The notes: generated by a model not told the origin, from the sequence alone. A DNA stretch of 11,764 bases from an uncultured Rivibacter sp. (GCA_946481025.1 CAMLNA010000132.1:1-11764); one strand, 5' to 3'; shown: positions 1-7,655, counted from the first letter of the stretch. Made by a program: numbers and translations.

Positions 1-223
1 CCGACTCTTCCATGGCGGCCTTGATCATCTTGGTGCTGGCCGGTGCGGGGGCCGGAGCGGGGGCCGGAGCGGGGGCCGGTGCGGGGGCCGGTGCGGCGGC
101 TGATGTGCCGGCGGTCGGCGCGGGTGCTGCCGCGGTCGGTTGGGCGGCGGGCGGAGCGCTGGGGTTGCCGGCGCAGCCGGCGAGTGCTGCCGCTGCAACC
201 AGGCCAAGGGAGAGTTGCTTCAT
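1..223 (-). CDS. Lipoprotein with Pro-Ala linker, N-terminal part only
   Basis: Read on the minus strand from the ATG at 223, the first 74 residues begin MKQLSLGLVAAAALAGCAGN. This is a type II signal peptide: positive Lys2, a hydrophobic core, and the lipobox LAGC with Cys17 as the predicted lipidated residue. The protein is therefore expected to be membrane-anchored in the periplasm or outer membrane. Residues 18-60 are a low-complexity Ala/Pro/Thr linker ending in nine Pro-Ala dipeptides. A charged stretch (KMIKAAMEES) follows, where the folded domain probably starts, and the window edge cuts it there. An AAGGA Shine-Dalgarno-like stretch lies just upstream of the ATG. The competing plus-strand reading is an alanine/glycine-rich frame with no start context or family resemblance. 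The function cannot be named because the functional domain is outside the window. Confidence 0.78.
   Translation of the reverse strand, partial: MKQLSLGLVAAAALAGCAGNPSAPPAAQPTAAAPAPTAGTSAAAPAPAPAPAPAPAPAPAPASTKMIKAAMEES
41..100. repeat. 12-bp tandem repeat coding for Pro-Ala linker
   Basis: Four consecutive 12-bp units, CGG(T/A)GCGGGGGC on the plus strand (41-52, 53-64, 65-76, 77-88), are followed by a decayed fifth (89-100). On the minus strand each unit encodes Pro-Ala-Pro-Ala in the lipoprotein linker. The unit length is a multiple of three, so gain or loss of copies would keep the reading frame. Confidence 0.85.
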
Positions 224-422
224 GAGTCCTTGCGAGGTGATGGAACTGGTGGCGCCACTGGTGGCATCGTGCGGACCGATCACGGTCGATCGACGCGCCG
301 TCGCGATGCTATGCGGCGCCGGGCGCTCCTGGAGCGGCAGGCCGCACTTGCCACGGCGGGCGTCGTGATTCAGCCAAATAGTTGGCGGTGCGCCGTGGTG
401 CGCACGCGACCGATCTTGCCGG
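224..422. other. Intergenic region upstream of the lipoprotein gene
   Basis: This 199-bp gap lies between the hydrolase stop and the lipoprotein start, both on the minus strand. It holds a small perfect inverted repeat, GTGCGC-6 nt-GCGCAC (388-405), without a following T-run, so it is only a weak terminator candidate for the hydrolase. No convincing -35/-10 pair was found. A lipoprotein promoter is expected here because the gap is long, but it cannot be pointed to. Confidence 0.4.
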
Positions 423-1478
423 TCACGCAGGCGCGAAGCGGTAGACGCCTTGCGCGTCCTGCGTGCGCACGAGCTGGCCTGCGTGCCACAACGCATGCAG
501 GTGCGCGATCGCCTCCCCCATGGCGAAGGTGGTCTGGTGCAGGTCGAGCGCGCGCTTGAAGAGCACCGGCAGCACGTCGGCCGCGCTGCAGGGCCTTGCT
601 GCGCAGGCTGCCGTCACTTCGGCGAAGCGCTCGTCGTGGTGGGCCTGCAGCTGGTCGATGCGGGTGTGAAGGCCGGTGAATGGGCGGCCATGGGCGGGCA
701 GCACCAGGGTATCGGCGGGAAGGGTGCGCAGGCGCTCGATGGACTCCAGGTAGAGCGCGAGCGGGTTCGCTTCGGGTTCGACGTCGATGACGCTCACGTT
801 GGTGGAAATGCGCGGCAGCACCATGTCGCCGGAGATCATCACGCGCAGCGCTTCGCTGAAGAGGCTCATGTGTTCGGGGGCGTGGCCGTAGCCGGCAATG
901 CAGCGCCACTCGCGGCCGCCGATGCGCACCACCTGGGCGTCGAGCAGTCGCCGGAAGCTCGAGGGAACCGCAGGGACCATCGACGCGTAGTAGTTCGACC
1001 GCGCCCTCACCTTGGCAATGGATTCCGGATCGGCCAGCCCGTGGCGCGCGAAGTGCGCCGCCGCCGCATCGCCGCCGTAGCCGGTGGTGCTGGCCGTGGC
1101 CAGGCGGGCGGCGTTGTAGTCGGTGGCGCTGACCCACAGGCGGCACTGCCACTTCGCGGTGAGCCACGACGCGAGGCCGATGTGGTCGGGGTGCATGTGG
1201 GTGACGATCACGCGCAGCACCGGCAGGCCGTCGAGGTGGCCGGCGAACACCTGTTCCCAGGCGGTGCGGGTCGTGTCGTCGGCAATGCCGCAATCGACGA
1301 TGGTCCAGCCCGCCCGGCCGTCCAGTTCGTCGCGCAGCAGCCAGAGGTTGATGTGGTCCAGCGCGAACGGCAGCCCCATGCGCACCCAGCGCACTCCGGG
1401 CGCCACGTCGAGCGCCGTGCCGGAGGCAGGCAAGACGTCACCCAGCGGGTAGTCGAGTTGGTGTTCAAGCTGGTTCAA
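423..1478 (-). CDS. Metallo-beta-lactamase-fold hydrolase
   Basis: The 351-residue protein has the binuclear metal site of the MBL superfamily. The core motif is THMHPDH, with His94, His96, Asp98 and His99. His199 (GYGHAPEH), Asp218 (SGDMVLP) and His263 (PAHGRP) complete the site. The order and spacing resemble glyoxalase II-like thioester or ester hydrolases rather than true beta-lactamases. Residues 290-351 form a C-terminal extension, probably a helical/winged cap. No signal peptide is visible, so it is probably cytoplasmic. The start is a TTG at 1478, supported by AGGAG at 1490-1486, seven bases upstream. It is divergent from liuR and shares an intergenic region holding a LiuR-type operator. 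This suggests a role in acyl-CoA or branched-chain acid metabolism, for example hydrolysis of a thioester, but the substrate is not known from sequence. Confidence 0.88.
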   Translation of the reverse strand: MNQLEHQLDYPLGDVLPASGTALDVAPGVRWVRMGLPFALDHINLWLLRDELDGRAGWTIVDCGIADDTTRTAWEQVFAGHLDGLPVLRVIVTHMHPDHIGLASWLTAKWQCRLWVSATDYNAARLATASTTGYGGDAAAAHFARHGLADPESIAKVRARSNYYASMVPAVPSSFRRLLDAQVVRIGGREWRCIAGYGHAPEHMSLFSEALRVMISGDMVLPRISTNVSVIDVEPEANPLALYLESIERLRTLPADTLVLPAHGRPFTGLHTRIDQLQAHHDERFAEVTAACAARPCSAADVLPVLFKRALDLHQTTFAMGEAIAHLHALWHAGQLVRTQDAQGVYRFAPA

Positions 1479-1514
1479 GTCACTGCTCCTGCCGCATCAC
1501 GCAAAGTGGGAGTG

Positions 1515-1590
1515 GACGCCGTGGATCCGGCTGCGCCGGTCCACCGGCGTCGCCCCCTTGAGGGGGAGCGCCGCAGGCGCTACGGGGGTG
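1515..1590. repeat. Structured intergenic element with three nested hairpins
   Basis: Three inverted repeats are packed head to tail. The first is a long arm pair, GACGCC (1515-1520) with GGCGTC (1546-1551), enclosing TGGATCCGGC/GCCGGTCCA around a TGC loop. The second is CCCCCTTGAGGGGG (1553-1566). The third is GCGCC-GCA-GGCGC (1568-1580), followed by TACGGGGGTGG. This architecture matches a kind of dispersed intergenic repeat seen in Comamonadaceae genomes, although only one copy is in this window. It lies in the predicted 5' leader of the hydrolase mRNA, between the operator and the TTG start, so it could fold in that transcript. Confidence 0.6.
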
Positions 1591-1597
1591 GTTTCGA

Positions 1598-1619
1598 TTT
1601 ACATTTACGTAAACGTCAA
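1598..1619. promoter_or_regulatory. LiuR-type operator, divergent hydrolase/liuR region
   Basis: This is an imperfect 22-bp palindrome centred at 1608/1609 with core TTTACGTAAA. Its right half, ACGTAAACGTCAA, is identical to the right half of the perfect palindrome at 2157-2180. The left half differs from it at two positions (TTTACA instead of TTGACG). It sits 20 bp before the liuR ATG and about 120 bp before the hydrolase start, so one site could serve both directions. Autoregulation from a divergent site is usual for MerR-family regulators; the assignment to LiuR is inferred from context. Confidence 0.75.
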
Positions 1620-1639
1620 CTGACCCATTCTAGGCAGCC

Positions 1640-2092
1640 ATGCCCAACTCCGCTGTCTCGCAAGTTGCAGCCGACCCGGCCCGGGCCGCGCCCACCTACA
1701 CCATCAGCGAACTGGCGCGCGAATTCGACCTGACCACGCGCGCGATCCGCTTCTATGAAGACTGCGGCCTGCTGAGCCCGGAACGCGACGGGCCGAACGG
1801 ACGCAACCGGGTCTACACCCATCGCGACCGCACCCGGCTCAAGCTCACCTTGCGCGGCAAGCGGCTGGGCCTGAGCCTCGCCGAGGTGAAGGAGCTGGTG
1901 GACATGTACGAGTCGCCCCGCGACACGGTGCCGCAGCTCAGGAAGTTCCTGGTGGTGCTGGCGGCGCACCGCGAGCAGCTCGAGCAGCAGATGGCCGACC
2001 TGCAGGTGACGCTCGACGAAGTGCGCGCTCACGAAAAGGAGTCGCGCCGGCTGCTGGCGCAGGCCGAGAACGAGCGCAAGAAATCCGCCTGA
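1640..2092 (+). CDS. liuR: MerR-family regulator of leucine/isovalerate catabolism
   Basis: The 150-residue protein has an N-terminal winged helix-turn-helix typical of the MerR family (residues about 19-88). It includes YTISELAREFDLTTRAIRFY and the DCGLLSPERD turn, followed by the RVYTHRDRTRL wing. Residues about 95-147 form a long amphipathic helix rich in Glu, Gln, Arg and Leu, the dimerisation coiled coil. The single cysteine (Cys42) and lack of a C-terminal metal loop argue against a heavy-metal sensor. LiuR proteins control branched-chain amino acid catabolism in proteobacteria, and this gene lies just upstream of isovaleryl-CoA dehydrogenase with matching palindromes on both sides. A weak AGG (1632-1634) precedes the ATG. 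A SoxR/CueR-type role is unlikely. The effector is not visible from sequence. Confidence 0.88.
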   Translation: MPNSAVSQVAADPARAAPTYTISELAREFDLTTRAIRFYEDCGLLSPERDGPNGRNRVYTHRDRTRLKLTLRGKRLGLSLAEVKELVDMYESPRDTVPQLRKFLVVLAAHREQLEQQMADLQVTLDEVRAHEKESRRLLAQAENERKKSA

Positions 2093-2156
2093 CCGTCCGG
2101 CGGATACCCGACCGCCCCGCCCGGAACATCGCCCGCATCCCGGCCGTCCTGCTAGT

Positions 2157-2180
2157 ATTGACGTTTACGTAAACGTCAAT
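2157..2180. promoter_or_regulatory. Perfect 24-bp LiuR-type operator palindrome
   Basis: The sequence ATTGACGTTTAC is followed immediately by its exact reverse complement, giving a perfect 24-bp dyad centred at 2168/2169. TTGACG at 2158-2163 is a good -35 hexamer, so the operator probably overlaps the promoter of the thioesterase-liuA operon. The near copy at 1598-1619 makes a chance palindrome unlikely. No good -10 is obvious; the best placed, TGAAAT (2182-2187), overlaps the thioesterase ATG. Confidence 0.85.
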
Positions 2181-2185
2181 TTGAA

Positions 2186-2635
2186 ATGCGCCCGGCCGAT
2201 CCCGACTTCCCAGCACGCGTGCGTGCGTCCTTCGCGCGCCAGGCCGCGATGGCCACGCTCGGTGTTTCGCTCGAGGCGGTGGAGCCCGGCCGGGTGGTGC
2301 TCGCCATGGCGCACCAGGCGCCGTTCACGCAGCAGCACGGCTTCGTGCATGCCGGCATCGTGTCGACCGCGCTCGACTCCGCCTGCGGCTACGCGGCCTT
2401 CAGCCTGATGCCGCCCGATGCCGCGGTGCTCACCATCGAATTCAAGGTGAACCTGCTGGCGCCGGCGAAGGGGCCGCACTTCCGTTTCGAAGGGCAGGTG
2501 GTCAAGCCCGGCCGCACCATCAGCGTGGTGGACGGGCGCGCCCTGCAGTTCGACACTGACGGCAAAGAGAAGCTGATCGCGACCATGACCGCCACCGTGA
2601 TGGCGGTGACCGGCCGCGACGACGTCAAACACTGA
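2186..2635 (+). CDS. PaaI-family hot-dog acyl-CoA thioesterase
   Basis: This 149-residue single hot-dog-domain protein fits the PaaI/YbgC-like thioesterase group. The signature is [20 protein letters not shown] (residues 50-69), with His55-Ala-Gly57 in place of the more usual HGG and Asp64 as the expected catalytic acid on the central helix. The beta-strand region [15 protein letters not shown] (83-97) is also typical. The likely role is hydrolysis of acyl-CoA intermediates to free acid and CoA in the cytoplasm, releasing CoA during leucine or aromatic acid breakdown. It is first after the LiuR operator and ends 16 bp before liuA, so co-transcription is very likely. The ATG at 2186 has no Shine-Dalgarno sequence and lies five bases after the operator. 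Residues 1-21 nonetheless look coding in G/C bias and in family character. ATG 2249 is the next in-frame alternative. Confidence 0.85.
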   Translation: MRPADPDFPARVRASFARQAAMATLGVSLEAVEPGRVVLAMAHQAPFTQQHGFVHAGIVSTALDSACGYAAFSLMPPDAAVLTIEFKVNLLAPAKGPHFRFEGQVVKPGRTISVVDGRALQFDTDGKEKLIATMTATVMAVTGRDDVKH

Positions 2636-2651
2636 TCGAAGGAGACAAACC

Positions 2652-3830
2652 ATGAACCTGCCCGGCCTGAACTTCATGCTCGGCGACGACATCGACGCGC
2701 TGCGCGACGCGGTGCGCGACTTCGCGCAGGCCGAGATCGCGCCGCGCGCGGCCGCCATCGACGAGACCGACCAGTTCCCGATGGACCTGTGGCGCAAGAT
2801 GGGCGAGCTGGGCGTGCTGGGCATCACCGTGAGCGAAGAGTACGGCGGCGCCAACATGGGCTACCTGGCGCACATGGTGGCCATGGAAGAGATCAGCCGC
2901 GCCTCGGCCTCGGTGGGGCTGTCCTACGGCGCGCATTCCAACCTGTGCGTCAACCAGATCAAGCGCAACGGCAACGAGGCGCAGAAGAAGAAATACCTGC
3001 CGAAGCTCATCAGCGGCGAACACGTGGGCGCGCTGGCGATGAGCGAGCCGGGCGCCGGCTCCGACGTCATCAGCATGAAGCTGAAGGCCGAGGACAAGGG
3101 TGGCTGCTACCTGCTCAACGGCAGCAAGATGTGGATCACCAACGGCCCCGATGCCGACACGCTGGTGGTCTACGCCAAGACCGAACCCGAGCTGGGGGCG
3201 CGCGGCGTGACCGCCTTCCTCATCGAGAAGGGCATGAAGGGCTTCTCGATCGCCCAGAAGCTCAGCAAGCTGGGCATGCGGGGCTCGCACACCGGCGAGC
3301 TGGTGTTCCAGAACGTGGAGGTGCCGGCCGAGAACATCCTGGGCCACCTCAACGGCGGCGCCAAGGTGCTGATGAGCGGCCTCGACTACGAACGTGCGGT
3401 GCTGGCGGCCGGGCCCATCGGGATCATGCAGGCGGTGATGGACAACGTGGTGCCCTACATCCACGACCGCAAGCAGTTCGGCCAGAGCATCGGCGAGTTC
3501 CAGCTCATCCAGGGCAAGGTGGCCGACATGTACACCGTGCTGCAGGCCGCACGCGCCTTCTGCTACACGGTGGGCAAGAACCTCGACTCGCTGGGCAGCG
3601 AACATGTGCGCCAGGTGCGCAAGGACTGTGCCAGCGTGATCCTCTGGTGCGCCGAGAAGGCCACCTGGATGGCCGGCGAAGGCATCCAGGTGTTCGGCGG
3701 CAACGGCTACATCAATGAATACCCGCTGGGCCGCCTGTGGCGCGATGCCAAGCTGTACGAGATCGGCGCCGGCACCAGCGAGATCCGTCGCATGCTGATC
3801 GGCCGCGAGCTGTTCGCGGAGACGATGTGA
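2652..3830 (+). CDS. liuA: Isovaleryl-CoA dehydrogenase
   Basis: This 392-residue acyl-CoA dehydrogenase is full length for the family. It oxidises isovaleryl-CoA to 3-methylcrotonyl-CoA with FAD, passing electrons to ETF; this is the first committed acyl-CoA step of leucine breakdown. The visible domains are an N-terminal helical domain (1-120), a central beta domain with [11 protein letters not shown] (129-139) and [11 protein letters not shown] (160-170), and a C-terminal helical domain. The substrate call rests on the base: Glu247 in [10 protein letters not shown] matches the unusual position of the catalytic Glu in isovaleryl-CoA dehydrogenases. The position used by most other family members is Gly here ([12 protein letters not shown], residues 369-380). 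The C-terminal block [20 protein letters not shown] is also characteristic. A strong AAGGAG (2639-2644) lies seven bases before the ATG. It is probably in an operon with the upstream thioesterase and under LiuR control. Confidence 0.96.
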   Translation: MNLPGLNFMLGDDIDALRDAVRDFAQAEIAPRAAAIDETDQFPMDLWRKMGELGVLGITVSEEYGGANMGYLAHMVAMEEISRASASVGLSYGAHSNLCVNQIKRNGNEAQKKKYLPKLISGEHVGALAMSEPGAGSDVISMKLKAEDKGGCYLLNGSKMWITNGPDADTLVVYAKTEPELGARGVTAFLIEKGMKGFSIAQKLSKLGMRGSHTGELVFQNVEVPAENILGHLNGGAKVLMSGLDYERAVLAAGPIGIMQAVMDNVVPYIHDRKQFGQSIGEFQLIQGKVADMYTVLQAARAFCYTVGKNLDSLGSEHVRQVRKDCASVILWCAEKATWMAGEGIQVFGGNGYINEYPLGRLWRDAKLYEIGAGTSEIRRMLIGRELFAETM

Positions 3831-3841
3831 CGGGCGAGCAC

Positions 3842-3866
3842 TTGACGCCCCTGCGTAAACTGTCGA
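3842..3866. promoter_or_regulatory. Possible degraded LiuR-type site before carbonic anhydrase
   Basis: TTGACG (3842-3847) and GTAAAC (3855-3860) match the outer left arm and inner right arm of the LiuR-type palindrome. The spacing is two bases too long, and an extra base precedes GTC in the outer right arm. It is in the only gap of any size (73 bp) between liuA and the carbonic anhydrase gene. It may be a decayed operator, a half-site or coincidence. No well-placed -10 follows. Confidence 0.25.
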
Positions 3867-3903
3867 AGGCTGCTGTGGCCCTCTGCCGCACCGGCCTCCA
3901 CAC

Positions 3904-4608
3904 ATGACCACAGACCTCAAGGAACTCTTCGACAGCAACCGTGAATGGGCCGCCCGCACCGAGTCGCGCGAGCCCGGCTTCTTCACGCGCCTGCTCAAGC
4001 AGCAGGCCCCCCAATACCTGTGGATCGGCTGCGCCGACAGCCGCGTGCCGGCCAACGAGCTGGTGGGCCTGCTGCCCGGCGAGCTGTTCGTGCACCGCAA
4101 CGTGGCCAACGTGGTGGCGCACTCCGACCTCAACTGCCTGTCGGTGATCCAGTTCGCCATCGACGCCCTGCGCGTCAAGCACATCATCGTGGTGGGGCAT
4201 TCCAACTGCGGCGGCGTGAAGGCCGCTCTCGAAGACCTGCGCGTGGGCCTGGTGGACAACTGGCTGCGCCACGTGCAGGACGTGCGCAACCGCCACCAGC
4301 ACTGGATCGACAGCGTGGCGCCGGCGCGCCGCGTCAACGCGCTGTGCGAGCTCAACGTGCTCGAGCAGGCGCTCAACGTGTGCCAGACCACCGTGGTGCA
4401 GGACGCCTGGCAGCGCGGCCAGGAGGTGGTGGTGCACGGCTGGGTCTATGGCCTGCACAACGGCCTGCTGAAGGACCTGCGCATGACGGTGACCCGGCCG
4501 GAGGACGTGCCGCGCGCGTACGAGCAGGCGCTGGCCGCGCTGCACCGGCGCTACGAAGACAACGCCGACACCGCGCCCGCCCCGTTGCTCGACATCCGCA
4601 ATCCCTGA
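3904..4608 (+). CDS. can: Beta-class carbonic anhydrase
   Basis: The 234-residue protein interconverts CO2 and bicarbonate using zinc, probably in the cytoplasm. The beta-class zinc site is complete: Cys43 and the Asp45/Arg47 dyad in WIGCADSRVPANE, and His99 with Cys102 in VGHSNCGGV. The stretch ELVGLLPGELFVHRNVANVV (52-71) is typical of the Can/CynT type, and length and motifs are closest to the E. coli Can group. Start choice: the ATG at 3904 gives the expected N-terminus, but no Shine-Dalgarno sequence is visible. It sits 73 bp after liuA and six bases before aceK. Its position suggests bicarbonate supply for biotin-dependent acyl-CoA carboxylases such as methylcrotonyl-CoA carboxylase, but this is inference from neighbourhood only. 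Confidence 0.94.
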   Translation: MTTDLKELFDSNREWAARTESREPGFFTRLLKQQAPQYLWIGCADSRVPANELVGLLPGELFVHRNVANVVAHSDLNCLSVIQFAIDALRVKHIIVVGHSNCGGVKAALEDLRVGLVDNWLRHVQDVRNRHQHWIDSVAPARRVNALCELNVLEQALNVCQTTVVQDAWQRGQEVVVHGWVYGLHNGLLKDLRMTVTRPEDVPRAYEQALAALHRRYEDNADTAPAPLLDIRNP

Positions 4609-4614
4609 CCGGCC

Positions 4615-6408
4615 ATGTTCCCCACCCAGCTCACCGACTCGCGCGCCTTCGACATCGCGCAGGCCATGCTGGAGGGGTTCGACCGCCACTACCGGCTGTT
4701 CCGCGAGGTGAGCGCGGCCGCCAAGCAGCGCTTCGAGCAGGCCGACTGGCACGGCCAGCAGCGTGCGCAGCGCGAGCGCATCGAGTTCTACGACAAGCGG
4801 GTCGACGAATGCGTGGAGCGCCTGGAGCACGAGTTCGGCGCGAGCCGCGTGCCCATGGACGTGTGGCAGCAGGTGAAACTGCACTACATCGGCCTGCTCA
4901 CGCGCCACCTGCAGCCCGAACTCGCCGAGACCTTCTTCAATTCGGTCACCACGAAGATCCTGCACCGCAGCTACTTCAACAACGACTTCATCTTCGTGCG
5001 CCCGGTGATGTCCACCGAGTACATCGAAAACGAGGAGCCGGCGTCGCTGCCCACCTACCGCGCCTACTACCCCACGCGCGAGACCCTGCGCGAGACGATG
5101 CTGCGCATCGTCGACAACTTCCAGCTGGCGCTGGAGTTCGAGGACCTCGGCCGCGACATCGACATGGTGCTCAGGGAGCTGCGGCACCAGTTCGGCGACG
5201 TGCGCCTGCGCATCAACTTCCAGGTGCAGGTGCTCTCGTCGCTGTTCTTCCGCAACAAGGGCGCCTACGTCGTCGGCAAGATCGTCAACGGCTTCCGCGA
5301 GATCCCGTTCGCGCTGCCGATCCTGCACAACTCGCGGCGCCAGCTCTACATCGACACGGCGCTGTTCGGCGAAGACGACCTGCAGATGCTGTTCAGCTTC
5401 GCGCGCGCCTACTTCATGGTCGAGATGGACATCCCGGCCGCCTACGTGCATTTCCTGCGCTCGCTGATGCCGCGCAAGCCGCGCTCGGAGATCTACAACA
5501 CGCTCGGCTTGCAGAAGCAGGGCAAGAACATCTTCTACCGCGACTTCCTGTTCCATCTGCGCCACTCGAGCGACAGGTTCCGCATCGCGCCCGGCATCAA
5601 GGGCATGGTGATGCTGGTGTTCGACCTGCCGTCGTTTCCGTACGTCTTCAAGGTCATCAAGGACTTCTATCCGCCGCAGAAGGACACCACCCGCGAGCAG
5701 ATCAAGGGCAAGTACCTGCTGGTGAAGCAGCACGACCGGGTGGGCCGGATGGCCGACACGCTCGAGTATTCGAACGTGGCGTTTCCGCGCCAGCGTTTCG
5801 AGGAAGAGCTGGTCGCGGAGCTCAAGCATTTCTGCCCGAGCCTGGTCGAAGAGGACGGCGACGACCTCGTCATCAGGCATTGCTACATCGAGCGGCGCAT
5901 GATCCCGCTCAACATCTACCTGCACGACGCGACGCCGCAGCAGATCGAGCATGCGGTCGTCGAGTACGGCAACGCCATCAAGGACCTCGTCGCGGCGAAC
6001 ATCTTCCCGGGCGACATGCTCTGGAAGAACTTCGGCGTCACCCGCCACGGCAAGGTGGTGTTCTACGACTACGACGAGATCGAGTACCTCACCGACGTGA
6101 ACTTCCGCCACGTGCCGCAGCCGCGCACCGAAGAGGAAGAACTCTCCGGCGAGGTCTGGTACAGCGTGGGCCCGAAGGACGTCTTCCCCGAGACCTTCGG
6201 CCCCTTCCTGCTGGGCAACCCGACCGTGCGCGACGTGTTCCTGAAGCACCATGGCGACCTGCTGGACCCGGCGTTCTGGCAGGGCCACCAGGAACGCATC
6301 CGCGCCGGCCACGTGCACGACGTCTTCCCCTACGACGCCGAGCGCCGCTTCAAGCGGCAGCGGCGTTCGCCCACCGCTGCCGCCGCCAACGCAACGGCAG
6401 CGGCCTGA
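4615..6408 (+). CDS. aceK: Isocitrate dehydrogenase kinase/phosphatase
   Basis: The 597-residue protein matches AceK, which phosphorylates and dephosphorylates isocitrate dehydrogenase and so sets carbon flow between the TCA cycle and the glyoxylate bypass. The kinase-like fold is clear: ATP-loop APGIKGMV (325-332), Lys346 (FKVIKD), Asp467 in [12 protein letters not shown] and Asp485 in FYDYDE. These align with the E. coli catalytic residues at a constant offset of ten. The N-terminal regulatory domain (about 1-320) includes [15 protein letters not shown]. The last 15 or so residues are an Ala-rich tail beyond the usual end. The ATG lies six bases after the carbonic anhydrase stop with no Shine-Dalgarno sequence, so translational coupling is likely. 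Unusually compared with enterobacteria, no isocitrate lyase or malate synthase gene is adjacent. Confidence 0.97.
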   Translation: MFPTQLTDSRAFDIAQAMLEGFDRHYRLFREVSAAAKQRFEQADWHGQQRAQRERIEFYDKRVDECVERLEHEFGASRVPMDVWQQVKLHYIGLLTRHLQPELAETFFNSVTTKILHRSYFNNDFIFVRPVMSTEYIENEEPASLPTYRAYYPTRETLRETMLRIVDNFQLALEFEDLGRDIDMVLRELRHQFGDVRLRINFQVQVLSSLFFRNKGAYVVGKIVNGFREIPFALPILHNSRRQLYIDTALFGEDDLQMLFSFARAYFMVEMDIPAAYVHFLRSLMPRKPRSEIYNTLGLQKQGKNIFYRDFLFHLRHSSDRFRIAPGIKGMVMLVFDLPSFPYVFKVIKDFYPPQKDTTREQIKGKYLLVKQHDRVGRMADTLEYSNVAFPRQRFEEELVAELKHFCPSLVEEDGDDLVIRHCYIERRMIPLNIYLHDATPQQIEHAVVEYGNAIKDLVAANIFPGDMLWKNFGVTRHGKVVFYDYDEIEYLTDVNFRHVPQPRTEEEELSGEVWYSVGPKDVFPETFGPFLLGNPTVRDVFLKHHGDLLDPAFWQGHQERIRAGHVHDVFPYDAERRFKRQRRSPTAAAANATAAA

Positions 6409-6444
6409 ACCGCAGTCTTCGTTCGACCCGTGAAGGAGAGCCTC

Positions 6445-7626
6445 ATGTCCACCGACCCCATCGTCATCGTGTCTGCCGCCCGCACGCCCATCGCCGGCCT
6501 GCTGGGTGATTTTTCGTCGCTCGCCGCCTGGGAGCTGGGCGCGGTGGCCATCAAGGCCGCGGTCGAACGCGCCGGCGTGCCGGGCGACGCGGTCGACGAG
6601 GTGCTGCTGGGCAACTGCCTGATGGCCGGCCAGGGCCAGGCACCGGCGCGCCAGGCGCTGCGCCGCGCCGGCCTGCCGGACTCGGCGGGGGCCGTCACCC
6701 TGAGCAAGATGTGCGGCTCGGGCATGCGCGCCATGATGTTCGCGCACGACATGCTGGCCGCGGGCAGTGCCTCCGTGGTAGTGGCCGGCGGCATGGAAAG
6801 CATGACCAACGCGCCGCACCTCATGTTCGCCCGCAAGGGCATCAAGTACGGCGCCTCGGCGGTGTACGACCACATGGCGCTCGACGGCCTGGAAGACGCC
6901 TACGAGCGCGGCAAGGCGATGGGCGTGTTCGCCGAGAACTGCGTGGCCAAGTACAGCTTCACCCGCGAGGCGCAGGACGCCTTCGCCATCGCCTCCACCG
7001 AGCGTGCCGTCAAGGCCAACAGCGACGGCAGCTTCGACTGGGAGATCGCTCCGGTGGCCGTGGCCGGCAAGGGCGGCGAAGTGCAGATCACCAAGGACGA
7101 GCAGCCCTTCAAGGCCAAGCTCGACAAGATCCCGGCGCTCAAGCCGGCCTTCAAGAAAGACGGCTCCATCACTGCCGCCACGTCGTCCAGCATCTCCGAC
7201 GGCGCCTCGGCGCTGGTGCTGATGCGTCAGTCCGACGCCGAAAAGCGCGGCCTGAAGCCGCTGGCGCGCATCGCCGCGCACGCGGTGCACGCCCAGGCGC
7301 CCGAGTGGTTCACCACCGCGCCGGTGGGCGCCATCGACAAGGTACTCAGGAAGACCGGCTGGGCCGCCAGGGACGTGGACCTGTGGGAGATCAACGAAGC
7401 CTTCGCCGCGGTGGCCATGGCCGCCATGCACGAGCACAAGCTGCCGCACGAGAAGGTCAACATCCATGGCGGCGCGGTCGCGCTGGGCCACCCCATCGGT
7501 GCCAGCGGCGCACGCATCGTGGTCACGCTGCTGGGCGCCCTGCGCAAGCACGGTCTCAGGAAGGGCGTGGCCGCGCTGTGCATCGGCGGCGGCGAGGCCA
7601 CGGCGATGGCGGTCGAGCTGGCCTGA
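6445..7626 (+). CDS. Acetyl-CoA C-acetyltransferase-type thiolase
   Basis: The 393-residue thiolase has all the catalytic residues: nucleophile Cys90 (SKMCGSGM), Asn317 of NEAFA, His349 in GGAVALGHPIGASGARI and Cys379 in ALCIGGGEATA. It reversibly splits acetoacetyl-CoA, or a longer 3-oxoacyl-CoA, with CoA. The sequence around WEINEAFAAV and VNIHGGAVALGHP resembles short-chain acetoacetyl-CoA thiolases such as mitochondrial ACAT1. In a leucine setting it would turn acetoacetyl-CoA into two acetyl-CoA. One oddity is the CoA-contact loop TAATSSSISDG, where many homologues have Asn in place of Thr246. The start is placed at ATG 6445 rather than the in-frame GTG at 6430, because AAGGAG (6433-6438) sits six bases before the ATG and lies inside the longer frame. 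It follows aceK by 36 bp and probably shares its transcript. Confidence 0.93.
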   Translation: MSTDPIVIVSAARTPIAGLLGDFSSLAAWELGAVAIKAAVERAGVPGDAVDEVLLGNCLMAGQGQAPARQALRRAGLPDSAGAVTLSKMCGSGMRAMMFAHDMLAAGSASVVVAGGMESMTNAPHLMFARKGIKYGASAVYDHMALDGLEDAYERGKAMGVFAENCVAKYSFTREAQDAFAIASTERAVKANSDGSFDWEIAPVAVAGKGGEVQITKDEQPFKAKLDKIPALKPAFKKDGSITAATSSSISDGASALVLMRQSDAEKRGLKPLARIAAHAVHAQAPEWFTTAPVGAIDKVLRKTGWAARDVDLWEINEAFAAVAMAAMHEHKLPHEKVNIHGGAVALGHPIGASGARIVVTLLGALRKHGLRKGVAALCIGGGEATAMAVELA

Positions 7627-7655
7627 CAGTGCCCGCCTCGGCCGATGCGTGCGCG

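Noticed and set aside
388..405. Terminator after the hydrolase gene
   Set aside because: The stem is only six base pairs, with no T-run on the minus-strand 3' side; kept only as a note in the gap entry.
450..1733. Plus-strand frame of 427 codons opposite the hydrolase and entering liuR
   Set aside because: It has no recognisable domain, while the minus strand has the complete MBL metal site.
1640..2092. Heavy-metal or oxidative-stress MerR regulator
   Set aside because: Only one cysteine, no metal-binding C-terminal loop, and the location next to liuA favours LiuR.
3777..3779. Loss of the catalytic Glu in the acyl-CoA dehydrogenase at 2652
   Set aside because: Gly at the usual position (YEIGAGTSE) is normal for isovaleryl-CoA dehydrogenase, whose base is Glu247 in [10 protein letters not shown].
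6430..6444. GTG start at 6430 for the thiolase
   Set aside because: The AAGGAG ribosome binding site lies inside that extension and is correctly spaced for ATG 6445, which also gives the normal thiolase N-terminus.
3945..6509. Open plus-strand frame of 854 codons across can and aceK
   Set aside because: It is an Arg/Ala/Pro-rich shadow in another frame, crossing two well-supported genes.
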